Below are positions 44,641-52,952 of a stretch of 64,000 bases of DNA, one piece after another. The DNA comes from Bacillota bacterium (lineage in GTDB: Bacteria > Bacillota > Clostridia > Acetivibrionales > DTU013): contig JAEZRE010000001.1 of the NCBI GenBank assembly GCA_023412915.1, forward strand, positions 1 to 64,000, given 5' to 3'. The first letter of the stretch is position 1. Every line of letters starts with the position of its first letter. The notes beneath the pieces were generated by a model. The model was not told where the DNA came from, searched no databases, and worked only from the letters and a program-made list of their open reading frames with translations. A program made the position numbers and the translations under genes.

Positions 44641-45165
44641 ATGAACAGAACAGGAAAGACAATCGGAGGAATATTCATATTAATAGGTATCATGTTCCTC
44701 CTCAAAAATTTTCACATATTCGAACCCTTATGGAGCGTATTTGATTTAGGCTTCATTTTATCAAGGTTCTGGGCGGCGATCTTCATTATACTGCCGGGTA
44801 TAATGTTCCACTCGGGCTTTTTCTCCGGCAACAGAAGGAATCCCGGATTGCTGGTGCCGGGCGGTATTTTGCTCGTAACGGGCGCAGCGCTTCAGATCGG
44901 CGCACTTTTCGGAGGCTGGAACATAATCTGGCCGGCATTTATTTTCGCACCTGCCTTTGGACTGTTTGAACTTTACTATTTCGGCAACAGGGAAAAGGGA
45001 CTGCTGATACCCGTCGGTATACTTACAGGGCTTTCTGCGCTGTTCTTCCTGTCGTTTTCACTGGGCAAGCTTTTAAGCTTCAGCACGAAACCGTTCGTAT
45101 TGCCGCTTATACTGATAGGAATAGGAGTCGCGGTGCTGAGCAGGGGAAAGAGTAAAAAATACTGA
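44641..45165 (+). CDS. Hypothetical membrane protein (LiaF/DUF5668-like helices)
   Basis: 174 residues, about six short hydrophobic segments. GKTIGGIFILIGIMFLLKN at the start and WAAIFIILPGIMFHSGFF, then IIWPAFIFAPAFGLFELY and LPLILIGIGVAVLSRG. This repeated pattern is that of the LiaF/LiaI transmembrane family. It has its own likely promoter (TATAAT at 44576-44581). No specific function assigned. Confidence 0.6.
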   Translation: MNRTGKTIGGIFILIGIMFLLKNFHIFEPLWSVFDLGFILSRFWAAIFIILPGIMFHSGFFSGNRRNPGLLVPGGILLVTGAALQIGALFGGWNIIWPAFIFAPAFGLFELYYFGNREKGLLIPVGILTGLSALFFLSFSLGKLLSFSTKPFVLPLILIGIGVAVLSRGKSKKY

Positions 45166-45240
45166 AGATTATCCGTTTATCGCTCCGCTTCCGGGGGAAT
45201 ATAGTTATAGAAAATATTTTGGAAACGGAGATGGTATGTG

Positions 45241-45399
45241 ATGGATAAGTACGTTTGCACAGCTTGCGGTTATGTTTATGATCCTGAGGTGGGGGATCCG
45301 GATTCCGGTATCGCTCCCGGCACAAAATTCGAGGATATACCTGAGGATTGGGTTTGCCCGGTTTGCGGAGTAGGAAAGGACATGTTCGAAAAAGAGTAA
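45241..45399 (+). CDS. Rubredoxin
   Basis: 52 residues; GGAG upstream of ATG 45241. The two iron-binding pairs are VCTACGYVYDPEVGDP and WVCPVCGVGKD (Cys6, Cys9, Cys39, Cys42), with the family's IAPGTKFEDIP core. A one-iron electron carrier of anaerobes, used in oxygen and peroxide reduction. It lies 75 bp after the membrane protein gene. Confidence 0.96.
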   Translation: MDKYVCTACGYVYDPEVGDPDSGIAPGTKFEDIPEDWVCPVCGVGKDMFEKE

Positions 45400-45417
45400 A
45401 TATTTGAAAATATGTTA

Positions 45418-45445
45418 TTGATTCAGTAATATTTTATGTTATAAT
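45418..45445 (+). promoter_or_regulatory. Promoter of glnA
   Basis: TTGATT 45418-45423, 16-bp spacer, TATAAT 45440-45445. Transcription would start near 45452, about 100 bases before glnA. Confidence 0.78.
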
Positions 45446-45451
45446 GAAGAC

Positions 45452-45553
45452 AATAAAAACGGGCAAATCTGCTATTAAGAACAAAAGCGTTCTTAAACGG
45501 GTCAAATACCAGCTTAAGACGCTTTTTTGATGTAATGCTCTGGAGGTGTTAGA
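45452..45553 (+). promoter_or_regulatory. glnA leader with mutually exclusive hairpins (attenuator-like)
   Basis: Hairpin A, 45475-45496: TTAAGAAC / GTTCTTAA, a perfect 8-bp stem with the six-base loop AAAAGC. Hairpin B, 45484-45525: AAAGCGTTCTTAA / TTAAGACGCTTT with one bulged T, followed by a U-run to 45528, an intrinsic terminator. They share bases 45484-45496, so only one can form. Hexaloop stems that block a terminator are the hallmark of ANTAR-protein antitermination, known for nitrogen genes. Here the loop lacks the usual G at position 4, so the link is a hypothesis. Confidence 0.7.
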
Positions 45554-46888
45554 ATGCCGAGTTACACTAAGGAAGATATCATAAGCATGGTAAACGAGCA
45601 GGACGTGCAATTCATAAGGCTGCAGTTCACCGATATATTCGGTACGCTTAAAAATGTGGCGATCACCGCGGGCCAGCTTGAGAAGGCTCTTGACAATAAA
45701 TGCATGTTTGACGGCTCATCCATAGAAGGCTTTGTCAGGATAGAAGAATCCGACATGTACTTAAGGCCCGATATCAACACTTTTGTGATATTCCCATGGA
45801 GACCGCAGACCGGTAAAGTCGCAAGGATGATATGCGACGTATACAACCCTGACGGAACGCCTTTCGCAGGCGACCCGAGATACGTACTCAAGAGGACGCT
45901 TGAAAAGGCTGAAAGGATGGGCTTCGATACGTTCAACGTGGGACCGGAATGCGAATTCTTCCTCTTCCTCACCGATGCCGAAGGTAACCCGACAACCATA
46001 ACGCACGATAACGGCGGTTATTTCGATCTAGGTCCCGTGGACCTTGGAGAGAACGCTAGAAGGGATATGTGCATTGCGCTCGAAGAAATGGGCTTTGAGG
46101 TGGAGGCTTCGCATCATGAAGTCGCACCGGGACAGCACGAGATAGATTTCAAATATGCCGACGCGTTGACTTCCGCGGACGCCATACTCACCTTCAAACT
46201 GGTCGTCAAGACCATTGCGCAGAGGCACGGCCTGCACGCCACCTTCATGCCGAAACCGATATACGGTATCGCAGGCTCCGGAATGCATGCAAATACTTCA
46301 CTGTTCAAAAAAGGGAAGAACATGTTCTACGATGAAAAGGATCCGCTGCAGCTTAGCCAGGATGCCTATTGGTTCATCGGAGGACTTATGAAAAACATGC
46401 GCTCGATGTCAGCCCTGACAAACCCGCTCATCAATTCCTATAAGAGGCTTGTTGCGGGCTATGAAGCGCCTGTATATATCGCCTGGTCCGCCAGGAACAG
46501 GAGCCCGCTGATCAGAGTACCTGCAGCCCGCGGAACGGCAACGAGGCTCGAACTGAGGTGCCCGGATCCCAGCTGCAATCCTTATCTTGCACTGGCAGCC
46601 GTACTGGCAGCAGGGTTGGACGGTATAGAGAACAAGATCCAACCGCCGGCGCCCTGTAACAAGAACATATTCCATATGACCGCCGAAGAGAGGGTCGCCG
46701 ACAATATTGGTGAACTGCCGGGCAGCCTTGACGAAGCGATAGCGGAAATGAAGAACAGCAGCTTTATCAAAACGGTTCTGGGCGACCATATTTTCAGCAA
46801 GTATATCGAAGCAAAGGAAGAGGAATGCAACGAATACAAGATGAGAATCAGCAAGTGGGAGATAGACAACTACCTTATGAAATATTAG
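45554..46888 (+). CDS. glnA: Glutamine synthetase, type I
   Basis: 444 residues, the length of the Firmicute GSI-alpha form; ATG 45554 after GGAGGTG. Conserved: MFDGSSIEGF, FNVGPECEFFLF (metal-binding Glu), ASHHEVAPGQHEIDFKY, GSGMHANTSLF, NSYKRLVAGYEAPVYIAWSA and RLELRCPDPSCNPYLALAA. It makes glutamine from glutamate, NH3 and ATP. GSI-alpha lacks the adenylylation site and is controlled by feedback and expression. No GlnR gene is adjacent. Confidence 0.98.
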   Translation: MPSYTKEDIISMVNEQDVQFIRLQFTDIFGTLKNVAITAGQLEKALDNKCMFDGSSIEGFVRIEESDMYLRPDINTFVIFPWRPQTGKVARMICDVYNPDGTPFAGDPRYVLKRTLEKAERMGFDTFNVGPECEFFLFLTDAEGNPTTITHDNGGYFDLGPVDLGENARRDMCIALEEMGFEVEASHHEVAPGQHEIDFKYADALTSADAILTFKLVVKTIAQRHGLHATFMPKPIYGIAGSGMHANTSLFKKGKNMFYDEKDPLQLSQDAYWFIGGLMKNMRSMSALTNPLINSYKRLVAGYEAPVYIAWSARNRSPLIRVPAARGTATRLELRCPDPSCNPYLALAAVLAAGLDGIENKIQPPAPCNKNIFHMTAEERVADNIGELPGSLDEAIAEMKNSSFIKTVLGDHIFSKYIEAKEEECNEYKMRISKWEIDNYLMKY

Positions 46889-46954
46889 TTTGTAGCTCCG
46901 TTTGTTCTGATCCGCCGGCAGATAGCCGGTATTTAAGCATCTTGGAGAGAAGTT

Positions 46955-47161
46955 ATGGCTGATAAATATTGCCTGGGCGATATAGTTGAATTCAAAAAGG
47001 ACCACCCCTGTGGGAGCAAACAGTGGGAGGTTATGAGGACCGGCGCCGATTTCCGCGTCAAATGCCTCGGCTGTGGGCATCAGGTGATGCTGCCCCGTCC
47101 CAAATTCGAAAAAAGTGTAAAAAAGATAATAAAATCAAATCTTCCGAACCCTGAGACCTGA
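46955..47161 (+). CDS. DUF951 small protein
   Basis: 68 residues; GGAGAG before ATG 46955. DUF951 signs: YCLGDIVEFKKDHPCGSKQW, VKCLGCGHQVMLPRPKFEK. It is conserved in Firmicutes and often linked with ychF and replication genes; function unknown. The Cys pair may bind zinc. It lies 66 bp after glnA, and its stop codon is inside the following terminator stem. Confidence 0.9.
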   Translation: MADKYCLGDIVEFKKDHPCGSKQWEVMRTGADFRVKCLGCGHQVMLPRPKFEKSVKKIIKSNLPNPET

Positions 47162-47176
47162 CTATTTGTCAGGTCT
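47154..47176 (+). terminator. Intrinsic terminator overlapping the DUF951 stop codon
   Basis: 9-bp perfect stem AGACCTGAC / GTCAGGTCT with the loop TATTT, then TTTT. It also terminates glnA read-through. Confidence 0.85.
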
Positions 47177-47234
47177 TTTCATGTCTCTCCATTTTTCGTA
47201 TGCTTTCCGGCAATGTTGAAATAATAAACATACA

Positions 47235-47327
47235 GGATGTTTAGCGCCCTTGGCGCGCGAATTTCCACTAAAACATCCGCCGAGGATGTTTAGCGCCCTC
47301 AGGGCGCGAATTTCAATTAAAACATCC
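47235..47327. repeat. Two adjacent 44-bp palindromic repeats
   Basis: Unit 1 is 47235-47278, unit 2 is 47284-47327, spaced 49 bp. Each starts GGATGTTTAGCGCCCT and ends TAAAACATCC, so the ends are inverted repeats (GGATGTTT / AAACATCC) and the centre is a GC-rich palindrome (GCGCCCTcaGGGCGC in unit 2). The units differ mainly in the loop and in a few bases of the right arm. This is a REP- or MITE-like element; each unit could fold as a hairpin. It lies just upstream of the HtrA gene. Confidence 0.8.
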
Positions 47328-47361
47328 ACAGTGGAAATTACTAAAATATGAGGATGATAAG

Positions 47362-48585
47362 ATGTATAATGACAGGAAGATTTTTGGGAAAATATTGATA
47401 ACCTCGCTTGCATGTTCGCTGGTAGTTGGTTTGCTCGTTTTCTTCGCAGCGCCGCGGTATATCTCGCTTAACGAACCCGCCGGAGACAGGCAGAGCGGTA
47501 ACGCCGCGCAGCAACTGCAAGCGCCTGCAGGAAAGACCACTTCGGGAACGGACATGGTAAAAGGACAGCAGCAAGCTTTAAACGGAGGCCCCATTCTTAA
47601 CGAGCTCGGACTTGCAGCTCCGGTTAGCCAGCTGGTTGCACAAAAAGCGACTTCCGGGGTTGTGGGGATAACGGTCGAAAGGATCACACAGGACGGCGTC
47701 TTCAATAAGGACAGGGCAACCGAGATAGGTGTCGGTTCCGGGGCCATTGTAAGCCAGGACGGCTACATTTTAACCAACAACCATGTCGCAGGCGGTAAAA
47801 GCAACAGGATAACAGTATCATTCGCCGACGGAAGAAATGAGGACGGCGAAGTGGTCTGGGCGGATCCCGTGATCGACCTTGCCGTCGTCAAGGTAAATCT
47901 TACAGGTCTCACGACTCTCAAGCTCGGCGATGCGACCAAGCTCCAGGTAGGGGAGCCTGCCGTTGCGATCGGAAATCCTCTGGGTCTCGAGTTTCAGCGA
48001 TCGGTTACCTCGGGCATAGTAAGCGCTTTGAACAGGACTATCAGCATCGATACGGACGCGGGCACCAACTACATGGAAGACCTGATACAGACGGATGCAA
48101 GCATAAATCCGGGAAACAGCGGCGGACCGCTGCTCAATTCCAAAGGCGAAGTGGTCGGCATCAATACGGTAAAGGTCGAAAGCGCTGAAGGCATGGGATT
48201 TGCGATACCTATAAACATAGCCAAGCCGATAGTTTCAAAACTTGTCGGGACGGGAAAATTTGCGGAGCCCTATCTCGGGGTGTTCGCTTATGACCGCGCG
48301 GTGTTCCCGTATATAAACGGAGCGCCCGATGTACCGGACGGAGTATTTATCTCGAAAGTTGACAATAACGGTCCCGCATTCAGGGCAGGGATCCGGCAGG
48401 GCTGCGTAATAAGCCAGATTGACGGAATAACGATCAATACGATGCTGCAGTTGAGGGAATATCTTTATTCAAAGACTCCCGGAGATACGGTCAAGCTCAC
48501 GCATCTGAAACAGGGCACGAATAACTGGGCTTCGGCAACCGTTGTGCTTGGTGAAAAAACGAAGGATGGCATGATTACAAGATAA
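47362..48585 (+). CDS. HtrA/DegP-like membrane-anchored serine protease with PDZ domain
   Basis: 407 residues. N-terminal membrane anchor (about 10-32), Pro/Gln-rich linker, trypsin-like S1C domain with the triad His141 (LTNNHVAGG), Asp172 (IDLAVVKV), Ser253 (NPGNSGGPLLN), and a C-terminal PDZ domain (about 305-395; GVFISKVDNNGPAFRAGI). It degrades or refolds damaged envelope proteins. Start ATG 47362. Two palindromic repeats lie in its upstream region, so its promoter may be affected by them. Confidence 0.93.
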   Translation: MYNDRKIFGKILITSLACSLVVGLLVFFAAPRYISLNEPAGDRQSGNAAQQLQAPAGKTTSGTDMVKGQQQALNGGPILNELGLAAPVSQLVAQKATSGVVGITVERITQDGVFNKDRATEIGVGSGAIVSQDGYILTNNHVAGGKSNRITVSFADGRNEDGEVVWADPVIDLAVVKVNLTGLTTLKLGDATKLQVGEPAVAIGNPLGLEFQRSVTSGIVSALNRTISIDTDAGTNYMEDLIQTDASINPGNSGGPLLNSKGEVVGINTVKVESAEGMGFAIPINIAKPIVSKLVGTGKFAEPYLGVFAYDRAVFPYINGAPDVPDGVFISKVDNNGPAFRAGIRQGCVISQIDGITINTMLQLREYLYSKTPGDTVKLTHLKQGTNNWASATVVLGEKTKDGMITR

Positions 48586-48725
48586 TTATATTTTAACGAT
48601 TCCTAAAAAATCAGGCACAGAAGGTATATTTTGCTTGTCGTTCTGGCAACACTCTGGTAAGGATCCGTTTGCCGGGCAGGCGGACCGGTTGCGTTGCAAA
48701 CAAACGATATGCGGGGGTTGTGCCG

Positions 48726-49013
48726 ATGGCGGATATAATAAAAAACAGCATGAATTTCGAAAAAATGATGAAGCTTTATCTCAGGCAGGCCAGGCTTAAA
48801 CTTGATGGCGATCTGACGGGGACAAGGGAAGCGATACGCCTGATAGCGGCCGAAAAAGCAAGAGATTTTGTCGAAGCGATGGATGTAGGCCTGGGCAAGG
48901 AGGAAAGGGAATTTCTCAAGATGCTGATCATTACGAGCATGCACCAATCCTTTTGTTATGGATATGGTATCGGTAAAATAGAAGGAAATACCAAAGACAA
49001 AATATATTTGTAA
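48726..49013 (+). CDS. Hypothetical helical protein
   Basis: 95 residues from ATG 48726 after GGGGGTT. No family recognised. It is predicted mostly helical (MADIIKNSMNFEKMMKLYLR, LTGTREAIRLIAAEKARDFV). There is no signal peptide. The sequence looks like a real small protein of clostridia. Confidence 0.5.
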   Translation: MADIIKNSMNFEKMMKLYLRQARLKLDGDLTGTREAIRLIAAEKARDFVEAMDVGLGKEEREFLKMLIITSMHQSFCYGYGIGKIEGNTKDKIYL

Positions 49014-49087
49014 GGTTATGTAAATTATAAGCGCAAGAAAGCATAAAAAAGGACAACTTAACAAAGCAATATAAGTGAATAATTTCC

Positions 49088-49116
49088 TTGACACTGCCTG
49101 AGCATGCTGATAGAAT
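49088..49116 (+). promoter_or_regulatory. Promoter of the ilv-leu operon
   Basis: TTGACA 49088-49093, 17-bp spacer, TAGAAT 49111-49116. The transcript would start near 49123 and enter the T-box leader. Confidence 0.85.
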
Positions 49117-49122
49117 ATAATA

Positions 49123-49402
49123 CAATTAATTTAAAAAGGCAGCGCAATGAAGGAAAGAAGACAGCTTCCGGGTGCTCAAGAGAGCCGGTGTTTGGTGCGA
49201 ACCGGTGCATAGGATCTGTGGATGACTCGTTCCGGAGCTTCATTATTGCGATATGTAAAATTGCAGTAATGACGTTGACTACGTTACAGTCAAGTACAAA
49301 AGTACTTGCCGAGGATAAGCGAAATGCTTGTCAAATCAGGGTGGTACCACGTTGGAAGTTTCCCTTCGTCCCTGCAGTAATGCAGTTGGCGAGGGGTTTT
49401 TT
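49123..49402 (+). promoter_or_regulatory. T-box riboswitch leader of the ilv-leu operon
   Basis: T-box core AGGGTGGTACCACG at 49338-49351. Stem I base is GCAATGAAG (from 49143) with CTTCATTATTGC (to 49249), with an AAGAGAG bulge at about 49180. The terminator is CCCTTCGTC / GGCGAGGGG (49362-49396) followed by TTTTTT. Uncharged tRNA binding would favour the antiterminator. A CTC (Leu) specifier is plausible at 49226-49228, but the exact triplet cannot be fixed by eye. Confidence 0.93.
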
Positions 49403-49426
49403 ATACCTGTGGAAGGGGGAGATATT

Positions 49427-51055
49427 ATGAAGATCACCGGAGCCGAAGCAATTATCAAAGCGCTTGAAATGGAACATACGGAAGTCGTGTTCGGTTATCC
49501 CGGTGCCGCGATCTCTCCGTTTTATGACGCGCTGCTGGGAAGCGGCATCCGTCACATACTCACGAGACACGAGCAGGGAGCGGCCCACGCAGCAAACGGA
49601 TATGCGCGTGTAACAGGGCGCGCGGGGGTTTGCGTTGCTACCTCGGGGCCTGGCGCAACTAATCTGATAACGGGGATAGCAAACGCATATATGGACAGCA
49701 TACCGATCGTAGCCATTACGGGACAGGTCTCGGTCGGCATGATAGGCACGGATGCCTTCCAGGAAGCCGATATTACAGGGGCGACCGCCCCGTTCAGCAA
49801 ACACAATTATCTTGTCAAAAGGGCGGAAGATCTTCCGAGGATCATACGCGAGGCCTTCCATATAGCGTTGACGGGCCGGCCCGGGCCTGTCGTGATAGAC
49901 GTGCCTGTCGATGTTCAGACAAGTGTTATTGAGTTCAGGTATCCCGATTCGATCGATATAAAGGGTTACAAGCCCACCTACAAAGGACATCCGATGCAGG
50001 TCAGAAAGGCCGCGGCAGCTTTGGAAGAGGCTGAGCGTCCGGTAATATGCGCCGGGGGCGGCGTCATTACCGCGAACGCTTTCGAGGAATTGCGCGAACT
50101 TGCGGAAAGGCGTAACATACCTGTAACGACGACTTTGATGGGAATAGGCTCCATACCCTCGGACCATCCTTTACATTTCGGCATGATCGGCACACACGGC
50201 AGCCGGATGGCTAATTACGCTCTGCACCACGCAGACCTTGTCCTTTTCCTGGGTGCAAGAGTCGGAGACCGCGCCGTGGGAGCGGCCAGCATGCTGGCAA
50301 ACAAGGCCAGAATCATCCATATAGATATAGATCCCGCGGAAATCGGAAAAAATATAGACACGGCGATCCCTCTTGTGGGCGACGTCAGGCTGATACTGCA
50401 GGATATACTCGCACTTGTGAAACCGGGCGGCAAAAAGGAATGGGCCGATACCATGACCGAACAGAGGCGGAATAGGCGGATGAAACCTGAATCCGTCGCG
50501 GATTCATCCTTTGTAAGCCCCAAATACCTGCTTTCGATATTGGCAGGGTATCTGCCCGAGAATGCCATTCTGGCTACTGAAGTGGGTCAGAACCAAATCT
50601 GGGCAGCAAATAATTATGGCTTTAGCAAGCCGAAGACCTTCATCTCGTCCGGAGGACTCGGTACGATGGGTTACGGTCTGCCCGCGGCGATAGGCGCCAA
50701 GCTCGGAAGACCCGAGCTGCCGGTTATCGTAATCAGCGGCGACGGCAGTTTCCAGATGTCCGTGCAGGAACTGGGCACAATGAAACAATACGGTATTGAT
50801 ATTAAAATAATTCTTTTTAACAACTGCCGACTGGGCATGGTACGCGAGCTTCAGCTGTCCAAACACGGAGGCCGCTATTCGCAGGTTTGCCTGGACAGTA
50901 ATCCGGACTTTGTCAGGCTGGTATCGGCGTATGGCTTCAAAGGCGAGAGGATCACCTGCGACGCTATGGTAAAACCGGCTCTTGAACGGCTGGCCTCATC
51001 GGATGGCCCTTACCTTCTGGAATGCGCTGTGGATCCCATGGAAGCTACGCTGTAG
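49427..51055 (+). CDS. ilvB: Acetolactate synthase, catalytic large subunit
   Basis: 542 residues; ATG 49427 (MKITGAEAIIKALEMEHTEV) after GGGGGAG. ThDP-enzyme signs: FGYPGAAISPFYDALL with the catalytic glutamate in LTRHEQGAAHAANGYARVTG, and the ThDP motif GDGSFQMSVQELGTMKQYG with N. It joins two pyruvates (or pyruvate and 2-oxobutyrate) to start valine, leucine and isoleucine synthesis. First gene of the T-box operon. Confidence 0.97.
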   Translation: MKITGAEAIIKALEMEHTEVVFGYPGAAISPFYDALLGSGIRHILTRHEQGAAHAANGYARVTGRAGVCVATSGPGATNLITGIANAYMDSIPIVAITGQVSVGMIGTDAFQEADITGATAPFSKHNYLVKRAEDLPRIIREAFHIALTGRPGPVVIDVPVDVQTSVIEFRYPDSIDIKGYKPTYKGHPMQVRKAAAALEEAERPVICAGGGVITANAFEELRELAERRNIPVTTTLMGIGSIPSDHPLHFGMIGTHGSRMANYALHHADLVLFLGARVGDRAVGAASMLANKARIIHIDIDPAEIGKNIDTAIPLVGDVRLILQDILALVKPGGKKEWADTMTEQRRNRRMKPESVADSSFVSPKYLLSILAGYLPENAILATEVGQNQIWAANNYGFSKPKTFISSGGLGTMGYGLPAAIGAKLGRPELPVIVISGDGSFQMSVQELGTMKQYGIDIKIILFNNCRLGMVRELQLSKHGGRYSQVCLDSNPDFVRLVSAYGFKGERITCDAMVKPALERLASSDGPYLLECAVDPMEATL

Positions 51056-51105
51056 CCGACGTATATACGTTCAGTATTAAGTGATTAAGAAAGGGGTTGG
51101 AGTAA

Positions 51106-51618
51106 ATGGCCAAATACACATTATCGGTACTGGTTGAGAATCACGCAGGCGTACTCTCAAGGGTATCGGGACTTTTCAGCCGCAGGGGTTTCAACATCGA
51201 CAGCCTGGCAGTGGGCGTAACGGAGAATCCTGAAATTTCGAGGATGACAATTGTGGTGGACGGCGACGAATATACGGTGGAACAGGTTAGCAAACAGCTT
51301 AACAAGCTCATTGACGTTATAAAGCTGAAAAGGCTTGAACAAGCAGAATCCGTGTCGCGCGAGCTCGCTCTTATAAAGGTTGCCGCCAATGCTTCCACCA
51401 GGAGCGAGATCGTACAGATAGTGGAGATTTTCAGAGCAAAGATAGTGGACGTCTCGAAAACCACTCTTACCATAGAGGCTGCAGGCGGGAGCGACAAGGT
51501 CGCGGCGCTCGAGGATATGCTAAAGCAGTTCGGCATAAAGGAAATTGTGAGAACGGGTACTATTGCTATCGAAAGAGGCAATCGAATCATAAAGGTAACC
51601 AATAACGAGGAGGAATAA
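51106..51618 (+). CDS. ilvN: Acetolactate synthase, regulatory small subunit
   Basis: 170 residues with an N-terminal ACT domain (YTLSVLVENHAGVLSRVSGL, RRGFNIDSLAVG) and the conserved C-terminal part (REVIRTGTIAIERG-like, here EIVRTGTIAIERG). It binds valine and activates IlvB. Only 4 bp lie between it and ilvC. Confidence 0.96.
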   Translation: MAKYTLSVLVENHAGVLSRVSGLFSRRGFNIDSLAVGVTENPEISRMTIVVDGDEYTVEQVSKQLNKLIDVIKLKRLEQAESVSRELALIKVAANASTRSEIVQIVEIFRAKIVDVSKTTLTIEAAGGSDKVAALEDMLKQFGIKEIVRTGTIAIERGNRIIKVTNNEEE

Positions 51619-51622
51619 AGCT

Positions 51623-52618
51623 ATGGCAAAAATGTACTATGACAGTGATTGCAGATTGGATCTGCTTAAAGGAAAAACAGTTGCAATTATCGGCTATGGC
51701 AGCCAGGGGCATGCGCATGCGCAGAATCTAATGGAAAGCGGAGTCAACGTGGTGGTCGGACTGAAACCGACCTCGGAAAGAAGAAAACTGGCTGAAGCCG
51801 CCGGACTTAAGGTACTTGATACAGCCGAAGCTGCAAAAGCCGGAGACATCATAATGATACTCACGCCTGACGAAACACAGGCGGACATATACGCCCAAAG
51901 CGTCGCTCCGAACCTGAAGGAAGGAAATATACTTGCGTTTGCTCACGGTTTCAACATCCATTTCAACCAGATCAAGCCGCCTAAGGACATAGACGTTATC
52001 ATGATCGCGCCGAAAGGCCCCGGACACACCGTAAGAAGCCAGTACCAGGAAGGAAAGGGCGTGCCGTCGCTGATAGCCGTTTATCAGGACGCGTCCGGCA
52101 TGGCGAAGGAATATGCTCTTGCTTATGCTTCGGGTATAGGAGCCGGTAGGGCTGGAATACTCGAAACAACGTTCAGGGAAGAGACCGAGACTGACCTTTT
52201 CGGCGAACAGGCCGTGCTTTGTGGAGGCGTTACCGAACTGATGAAGGCCGGCTTTGAGACTCTTGTACAAGCTGGTTATCAGCCTGAAAGCGCATATTTT
52301 GAGTGCGTTCACGAGATGAAGCTCATAGTGGACCTGATCAACCAGGGCGGCTTTGCCTATATGAGATATTCGATCAGCGATACGGCGGAATACGGCGATT
52401 ATATGACCGGGAAGCGCATAATCACGGACGAGACTAGGAAGGAAATGAGAAAGGTGCTTTCCGAAATACAGAACGGAACCTTCGCAACAAAGTGGATACA
52501 GGAAAACAGGGCCGGGGGCAGGGCGGAATTCCTTGCGACAAGGCGCCGTGAATCGGAGCATCAGCTCGAGAAGGTCGGTGCGGAGCTCAGGAAGATGATG
52601 AGCTGGCTGAAGAAATAG
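51623..52618 (+). CDS. ilvC: Ketol-acid reductoisomerase
   Basis: 331 residues, the short (class I) form. NADPH motif AIIGYGSQGHAHAQNL, metal-binding segments in APKGPGHTVRSQYQEGKGVP, ETFREETETDLFGEQAVLCG, and the C-terminal knotted domain EFLATRRRESEHQLEKVG. It converts acetolactate to dihydroxyisovalerate. ilvD, which catalyses the following step, is not in the window. Confidence 0.98.
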   Translation: MAKMYYDSDCRLDLLKGKTVAIIGYGSQGHAHAQNLMESGVNVVVGLKPTSERRKLAEAAGLKVLDTAEAAKAGDIIMILTPDETQADIYAQSVAPNLKEGNILAFAHGFNIHFNQIKPPKDIDVIMIAPKGPGHTVRSQYQEGKGVPSLIAVYQDASGMAKEYALAYASGIGAGRAGILETTFREETETDLFGEQAVLCGGVTELMKAGFETLVQAGYQPESAYFECVHEMKLIVDLINQGGFAYMRYSISDTAEYGDYMTGKRIITDETRKEMRKVLSEIQNGTFATKWIQENRAGGRAEFLATRRRESEHQLEKVGAELRKMMSWLKK

Positions 52619-52952
52619 AGGAGACAGGCTATAAAAAGGTAAGTTAAAGATTTGAGGCAAGACATGTTCCAGGTTAATTTCAATAGCATCGGAAAGCTGC
52701 CTCGGGGTCGACGCTCCCGGGCAGCGCTAGCGGCACTTTCCTCAGAAGTATTGCAGGGAGCAGGTGAAATTTACCTTCCACACGCCTTACCTCGAATAAA
52801 CCTAAGTGGCTTCAGATAAGCCATAATTTACTTCAGCCGGGTGGGTTTGTAAAAAATAGACAGAGAGGCGGGTTGTGCCGCCGGATACTTACAAATATGA
52901 GGGATTGCCGGCTTTCCTTAAACCGGCGCGAGGTATAGAAGGAGGTAATCAC
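52619..52952 (+). other. 334-bp ilvC-leuA gap without a recognisable gene
   Basis: No supported gene. It contains a stem TGGCTT / AAGCCA (52809-52825, loop CAGAT) and a C/G-rich stretch near 52700. A GGGTGGG string at 52840 is not a T-box core. The start of leuA is set by AGAAGGAGG at its end. The gap may hold a second promoter or leader. Confidence 0.4.

Noticed and set aside
47235..47327. Repeat pair as a short CRISPR array
   Set aside because: Only two units, each internally palindromic, separated by 5 bp with no spacer-sized unique sequence and no cas genes.
52835..52850. GGGTGGG string in the ilvC-leuA gap as a T-box core
   Set aside because: The required AGGGTGGnACCnCG is not present, and there is no matching terminator.
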